From: Melioribacteraceae bacterium
GTDB taxonomy: Bacteria > Bacteroidota > Ignavibacteria > Ignavibacteriales > Melioribacteraceae
NCBI GenBank assembly: GCA_015486905.1
Contig: WFQV01000109.1
Coordinates: 1-8,398, forward strand
Direction of reading: 5' to 3'
DNA length: 8,398 nucleotides
Notes under the pieces: model-generated
Seen by the model: the letters and a program-made list of their open reading frames with translations, nothing else
Database searches by the model: none
Told to the model about the DNA's origin: nothing
Translations under genes and position numbers: made by a program
Shown: piece after piece, positions 5,413 to 8,398 of the stretch
Layout of the letters: every line of letters starts with the position of its first letter
How positions within the stretch are numbered: position 1 is the stretch's first letter

Positions 5413-8064
5413 CTACCTGAATATCCTATCCACAATCATACTAAATTCAATGCCGTAGAATAGGTTGGGGTTGCGCTTGGTTTCAATATCTTTGCCCAAT
5501 GTTACGCTGTAATAACGCCAAATTGCAGGGTCATCCAAAAAATTATTTACGTAAAAGGAAACCTCAGCTCCCTTGAACAAAGACTTTGAAACATTAAAAT
5601 TAAATAGCCACTTAACCGGCTTGGAGAAAACGGACTCCTGAAATCTACGAACTGCCAAAGCCGAGGGAGTTAGTTTGGAATAATCAACCGGTTTAAGATT
5701 GAAATTTTGATATCTGTCGTAAATTAATTGCTCGGCTCTTAAAGTAACCCACATTCCGAGTCTTTGATTGGTGTATTTAATGTAATAATTCACTTGAAAT
5801 CTATCGCGCCATTTACCGCTGCCGGGGTATGTCCATCCCATAATTGTATCAACGCTAACACCCGGCACATGGTAGTTAGGCTTTTCGCCAAGACTTGTGT
5901 CGGGATAAAGACTGTAGCCGTACCCTATGCTCGGAGATTTACTGTAAAGGTAAGAACCGGTAATTTTAAAGCTCATATTCAGCGGTTTGATTTTAGCGGT
6001 CCTAAGAGAAAATTCCACACCCTTACTAAAATATTTACCTAAATTTTCCGTTTGGTAATAAGTGTTGACGTAATAAACTTCCGGCTTTGTACCGTTGTTA
6101 ATCTCTTTGAATATAGGACGCGGAACACCTTTGGGTGTGTTTTTTCTATCACGGTAAAATGCTGTAACGGTAAAGCCCAATTTGTTAAATAATTTTTGGT
6201 CGAAAGATATTTCCGCTTGAGTAGCCTGGTAACCTTTTAAATCCGGCACCCGTTTATTAATGCGGAAATAGTTAACCACACTATCGACGGGATTTCTCCA
6301 TGCAAATATTTGTTCGGGAGGATAGACGGTGCTCATCGGGGGAGACTTGGAAGTACGTCCTAAATTTATTCTTAATTGATTCGACCTTGAAAGGTAAAGC
6401 TGTAAACTAATCCTCGGGTTGAAGAAACTTCCCTGGTGGGATTTAACCAAGTCCCCTTCGCCCCAAAGCCCCGAAAGGTTAAATGCATAAGGTCTGTACA
6501 TTTCATAGCGGAAGCCCATCATAAGGGAGAAATCCAATCCCAAATGCCCGGTTATTTTGTCCTCTGTGTAAAGACTCCACAATAGTTGACCCGGAATGGA
6601 ATTGAAAGAGTAGGGACGTTTTTTTGAATCCACACCGTAATAATTGTAAAGAGTGTCGAACATAACTCCCTGGCCGGTGTTGGCATCATATTCCCATTCC
6701 GAGCCGGCGAGAAACTTGTGAATGTAATTACCTGTAAAGAAAACATTCTGCCATTCCAATCTACCACCGGCGGTCCACTGAATCCCCTTCGTTTCAACCG
6801 CACCGATGTAAGAAGCCAAAGTATCGCCTTGGGGAGTAATTAGATAATCGGAAACCAAATGGCTCTTACGTGAATTGACCCTGTCCATATTTACGTAAAA
6901 GTTGTAATAAAAATGTGAAACGTCATTAAACGGTTTGATTGTACCCCAAGTATTAAATCCGAGGCTAAAACCACGATTGTAATTATGTGTACGGCTCAAA
7001 TCGTTGCGGGGCTCTTCTTCGTCGTAGATTGCCTGACCGTCTAATTTGTAATTAGCTTCCCATTTTTTATTAAACATTAAATTTGAGTAAACCATTTGTC
7101 CCGTGTAGCGAGTGTACTCGTCACCCGTTATTCTTAAATCCCTTTGGCTGCGGGCAACATTAAGATTGTAACTGAGCGAATTTTGCCCTAAAGCTATTCC
7201 GCCGCCAAAGTTTGCTTCCGAAGTGCTGGGATTATTTTTTATCTTTAATCTATTGGGTCTTGCGCCTTTTTTTGTCCTAAGTTCAATAATACCGTTTGTA
7301 AAATCGCCGTACCTTACGGAAGGCATGCCGGTAATAACGGAAACCGATTGAAGGTTATCTGCGGGAATCAATCTCAAGTCCACACTGCCGCCCATACTAC
7401 TGTAACCGAATTTGGCACCGGTTAATGATTCGAACTGGAGATTTGCATTATTGGAAATCGGCTCGCCGTCAATAATAATTTTTGTACCGAAAGCCGAGAG
7501 TCTGTCGTTCTCATTCCCCCGGATGGCAATCTGGCTGGTTTTATTTAAGCCCGGGTTTGCGGATTTCTGTACTCCGGGAACTAAATCCAGTACATCTTTC
7601 AAACTCGTTGCCTGATAGTGTTCAATTTCGCCCGAGCTAATATCGGTTTTGGATTCTACATCCGTAGGGAGTAAATTCTCTTTTGCAGTTACAACGATGC
7701 CTCCGATTTTGAAAGACTCAGGAAACAATTGAAAATTTAAGACAACGATTTTCCTTTTAACAACCGTTACTTTTTTCGTCGAACTTTTGTACCCGACAAA
7801 GGAAACCTTTACCTTGTAAGCACCGGGTTCAAGTTTTGGAATTCTGTAAAAACCTTGATAATTCGTAGAAGTGCCTATTGTGGTTCCAACCAAAATAATA
7901 TTTGCCGAAAGAAGGGGTTGTCCCTTTTCGTCAACTACCTTTCCTCTAATACAACCTTTGAATTTGGGTTGGGCAAACAAATTTGCTTGAGTTAGAAAAT
8001 TTGGAGAGCCAATATTATATAGTAGAACCGTTACAAGAATTAAAAATATTCTCACTTTCCCCAC
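5413..8064 (-). CDS. TonB-dependent outer-membrane receptor with CarboxypepD_reg-like domain
   Basis: This 883-aa receptor imports a substrate across the outer membrane using TonB-ExbBD energy. Residues 1-31 are a signal peptide (cleavage after NLFA, before Q32). Residues about 38-113 are a carboxypeptidase-regulatory-like domain (IRGKVVDEKGQPLLSANI, then GFYRIPKLEPGAYKVKVSFVGY). GGIVVTA (121-127) resembles the junction and TonB-box region. The plug spans about 137-265 (LKDVLDLVPGVQ, IRGNENDR, IIIDGEPI, PADNLQSVSVITGMPSVRYG, NGIIELRTKKG). The remainder is a 22-strand-type barrel ending GIEFSMIVDRIF. Length is normal for the family. No SusD-like gene lies downstream; a DUF4876-type lipoprotein takes that place. 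The start is GTG (8064); an in-frame stop at 8073-8071 blocks any far upstream start, and a second GTG at 8055 is also possible. No Shine-Dalgarno site lies at normal distance. Substrate is unknown; glycan import through a SusCD pair is not supported. Confidence 0.95.
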   Translation of the reverse strand: MGKVRIFLILVTVLLYNIGSPNFLTQANLFAQPKFKGCIRGKVVDEKGQPLLSANIILVGTTIGTSTNYQGFYRIPKLEPGAYKVKVSFVGYKSSTKKVTVVKRKIVVLNFQLFPESFKIGGIVVTAKENLLPTDVESKTDISSGEIEHYQATSLKDVLDLVPGVQKSANPGLNKTSQIAIRGNENDRLSAFGTKIIIDGEPISNNANLQFESLTGAKFGYSSMGGSVDLRLIPADNLQSVSVITGMPSVRYGDFTNGIIELRTKKGARPNRLKIKNNPSTSEANFGGGIALGQNSLSYNLNVARSQRDLRITGDEYTRYTGQMVYSNLMFNKKWEANYKLDGQAIYDEEEPRNDLSRTHNYNRGFSLGFNTWGTIKPFNDVSHFYYNFYVNMDRVNSRKSHLVSDYLITPQGDTLASYIGAVETKGIQWTAGGRLEWQNVFFTGNYIHKFLAGSEWEYDANTGQGVMFDTLYNYYGVDSKKRPYSFNSIPGQLLWSLYTEDKITGHLGLDFSLMMGFRYEMYRPYAFNLSGLWGEGDLVKSHQGSFFNPRISLQLYLSRSNQLRINLGRTSKSPPMSTVYPPEQIFAWRNPVDSVVNYFRINKRVPDLKGYQATQAEISFDQKLFNKLGFTVTAFYRDRKNTPKGVPRPIFKEINNGTKPEVYYVNTYYQTENLGKYFSKGVEFSLRTAKIKPLNMSFKITGSYLYSKSPSIGYGYSLYPDTSLGEKPNYHVPGVSVDTIMGWTYPGSGKWRDRFQVNYYIKYTNQRLGMWVTLRAEQLIYDRYQNFNLKPVDYSKLTPSALAVRRFQESVFSKPVKWLFNFNVSKSLFKGAEVSFYVNNFLDDPAIWRYYSVTLGKDIETKRNPNLFYGIEFSMIVDRIFR

Positions 8065-8129
8065 TAAAATTTATTTATTAAAAGTAACTGTTTCCTTTCT
8101 AGCATTTGCAATCTGTCGTAGAACTTAGG

Positions 8130-8157
8130 ATAATAATTTCCTTACTAAAAACATCAA
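8130..8157 (-). promoter_or_regulatory. Weak sigma70-like promoter candidate for the receptor
   Basis: On the minus strand TTGATG (8157-8152) and TATTAT (8135-8130) are separated by 16 bases, about 66 bases upstream of the GTG start. They match the -35 and -10 consensus at 4 of 6 and 5 of 6 positions. In such AT-rich DNA this can arise by chance, and the Bacteroidetes-type TAnnTTTG element was not found here, so the call is tentative. Confidence 0.2.
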
Positions 8158-8187
8158 ATCATTTATTCAACTTAAATTTATTTTCTT

Positions 8188-8230
8188 AAAAAAGCAATAA
8201 TTATCGTTCCTTAAAACTATTTGCTTTTTT
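8188..8230. repeat. 10-bp perfect inverted repeat upstream of the receptor
   Basis: AAAAAAGCAA (8188-8197) and TTGCTTTTTT (8221-8230) are perfect complements separated by 23 bases. The arm centres are 33 bp apart, close to three helical turns. It could be a protein-binding dyad or a weak bidirectional terminator; the stem has only two G-C pairs and a long loop, which argues against strong termination. Confidence 0.5.
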
Positions 8231-8296
8231 GGGTACAAGTTTAATTTTGGTGGCAATATTTTTCCCCCTTAGAATGGTATTGACACACGCATAATT

Positions 8297-8314
8297 GAAC
8301 TGCTTTCGCAGTTC
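8297..8314. repeat. Hairpin 1 of a triple array
   Basis: Arms GAACTGC and GCAGTTC pair perfectly over 7 bp around TTTC. On the minus strand the loop is GAAA, a stable GNRA tetraloop. On the plus strand TTCTTTT follows, so a plus-strand terminator for a convergent gene beyond the window is possible but weak. Confidence 0.6.
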
Positions 8315-8335
8315 TTCTTTTAAGCGTTGTTCTTT

Positions 8336-8354
8336 CTGCGGGTTTCGCCCGCAG
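8336..8354. repeat. Hairpin 2 of a triple array
   Basis: Arms CTGCGGG and CCCGCAG pair perfectly over 7 bp around TTTCG. It is the most GC-rich of the three. No T run follows on either strand. Confidence 0.65.
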
Positions 8355-8365
8355 TTATTGAAATT

Positions 8366-8382
8366 GAAGCGCTTCGCGCTTC
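8366..8382. repeat. Hairpin 3 of a triple array
   Basis: Arms GAAGCGC and GCGCTTC pair perfectly over 7 bp around a 3-base loop, TTC. It is followed on the plus strand by TTTGTACT. The stem sequence differs from the other two hairpins, but length and loop are alike. Confidence 0.6.
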
Positions 8383-8398
8383 TTTGTACTAAATATCT

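Larger units (their letters stand above)
8065..8398. other. 334-base non-coding region upstream of the receptor
   Basis: No gene longer than a 13-codon open frame is seen here. The AT-rich part next to the receptor (8065-8280) holds a weak promoter-like pair (8130-8157) and a 10-bp inverted repeat (8188-8230). The distal part (8297-8382) holds three short hairpins in a row. It may be the 5' leader and promoter region of the receptor plus the 3' flank of a gene beyond the window. Confidence 0.6.

Noticed and set aside
3924..8064. SusC/SusD glycan-import pair
   Set aside because: The lipoprotein has no helical TPR-like SusD sequence and is beta-rich; no glycoside hydrolase gene is present in the window.
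8280..8308. TTGACA on the plus strand at 8280 as a promoter
   Set aside because: No -10-like hexamer is found 16-18 bases downstream, and no plus-strand gene follows within the window.
8297..8382. CRISPR array
   Set aside because: The three units are self-complementary hairpins with different sequences; there are no identical repeats or uniform spacers.

Overview
The window looks like chromosomal DNA from a Bacteroidota-lineage bacterium, most likely an Ignavibacteria relative. The evidence is a type IX secretion (T9SS) C-terminal sorting tail, a SusC-style TonB-dependent receptor with an N-terminal carboxypeptidase-regulatory-like domain, a DUF4876-type lipoprotein, and modest, AT-rich base composition. 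Clear Shine-Dalgarno sequences (AGGAGG) stand before most genes; these are uncommon in classical Bacteroidetes and fit a deeper branch. The taxon is inferred, not proven.

All genes are on the minus strand, so transcription runs from high to low coordinates. In that order they are: (1) a 334-base non-coding stretch (8065-8398) with three tandem short hairpins at the window edge and a 10-bp inverted repeat nearer the gene; (2) an 883-aa TonB-dependent outer-membrane receptor that starts at GTG (5413-8064); (3) a 397-base spacer (5016-5412) made of short tandem repeats and palindromes; (4) a 363-aa DUF4876-like lipoprotein (3924-5015); (5) a 483-aa outer-membrane beta-barrel protein, start corrected, probably DUF6850-like (2458-3909); (6) a 740-aa T9SS-secreted double-propeller protein with YCF48/BNR-type repeats (222-2444); (7) the first 64 codons of another exported propeller protein of the SBBP-repeat type, cut by the window edge (1-194).

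Genes 4 to 7 are separated by only 14, 13 and 27 bases, each gap holding a ribosome-binding site, so they read as one operon. The receptor may be co-transcribed or separately transcribed; no convincing terminator or promoter was seen in the 397-base gap. Every product carries an export signal, so the locus builds a cell-envelope assembly: a TonB-energised receptor, a surface or periplasm-facing lipoprotein, a second barrel, and two secreted propeller proteins. The substrate cannot be read from the sequence. The most notable points are the receptor/DUF4876/barrel trio joined to T9SS cargo, lamin-tail-like motifs at both ends of the DUF4876 core, a probable 14-blade layout of the 740-aa protein, and the repeat-rich non-coding regions. 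I found no CRISPR array, tRNA, rRNA or transposase gene.
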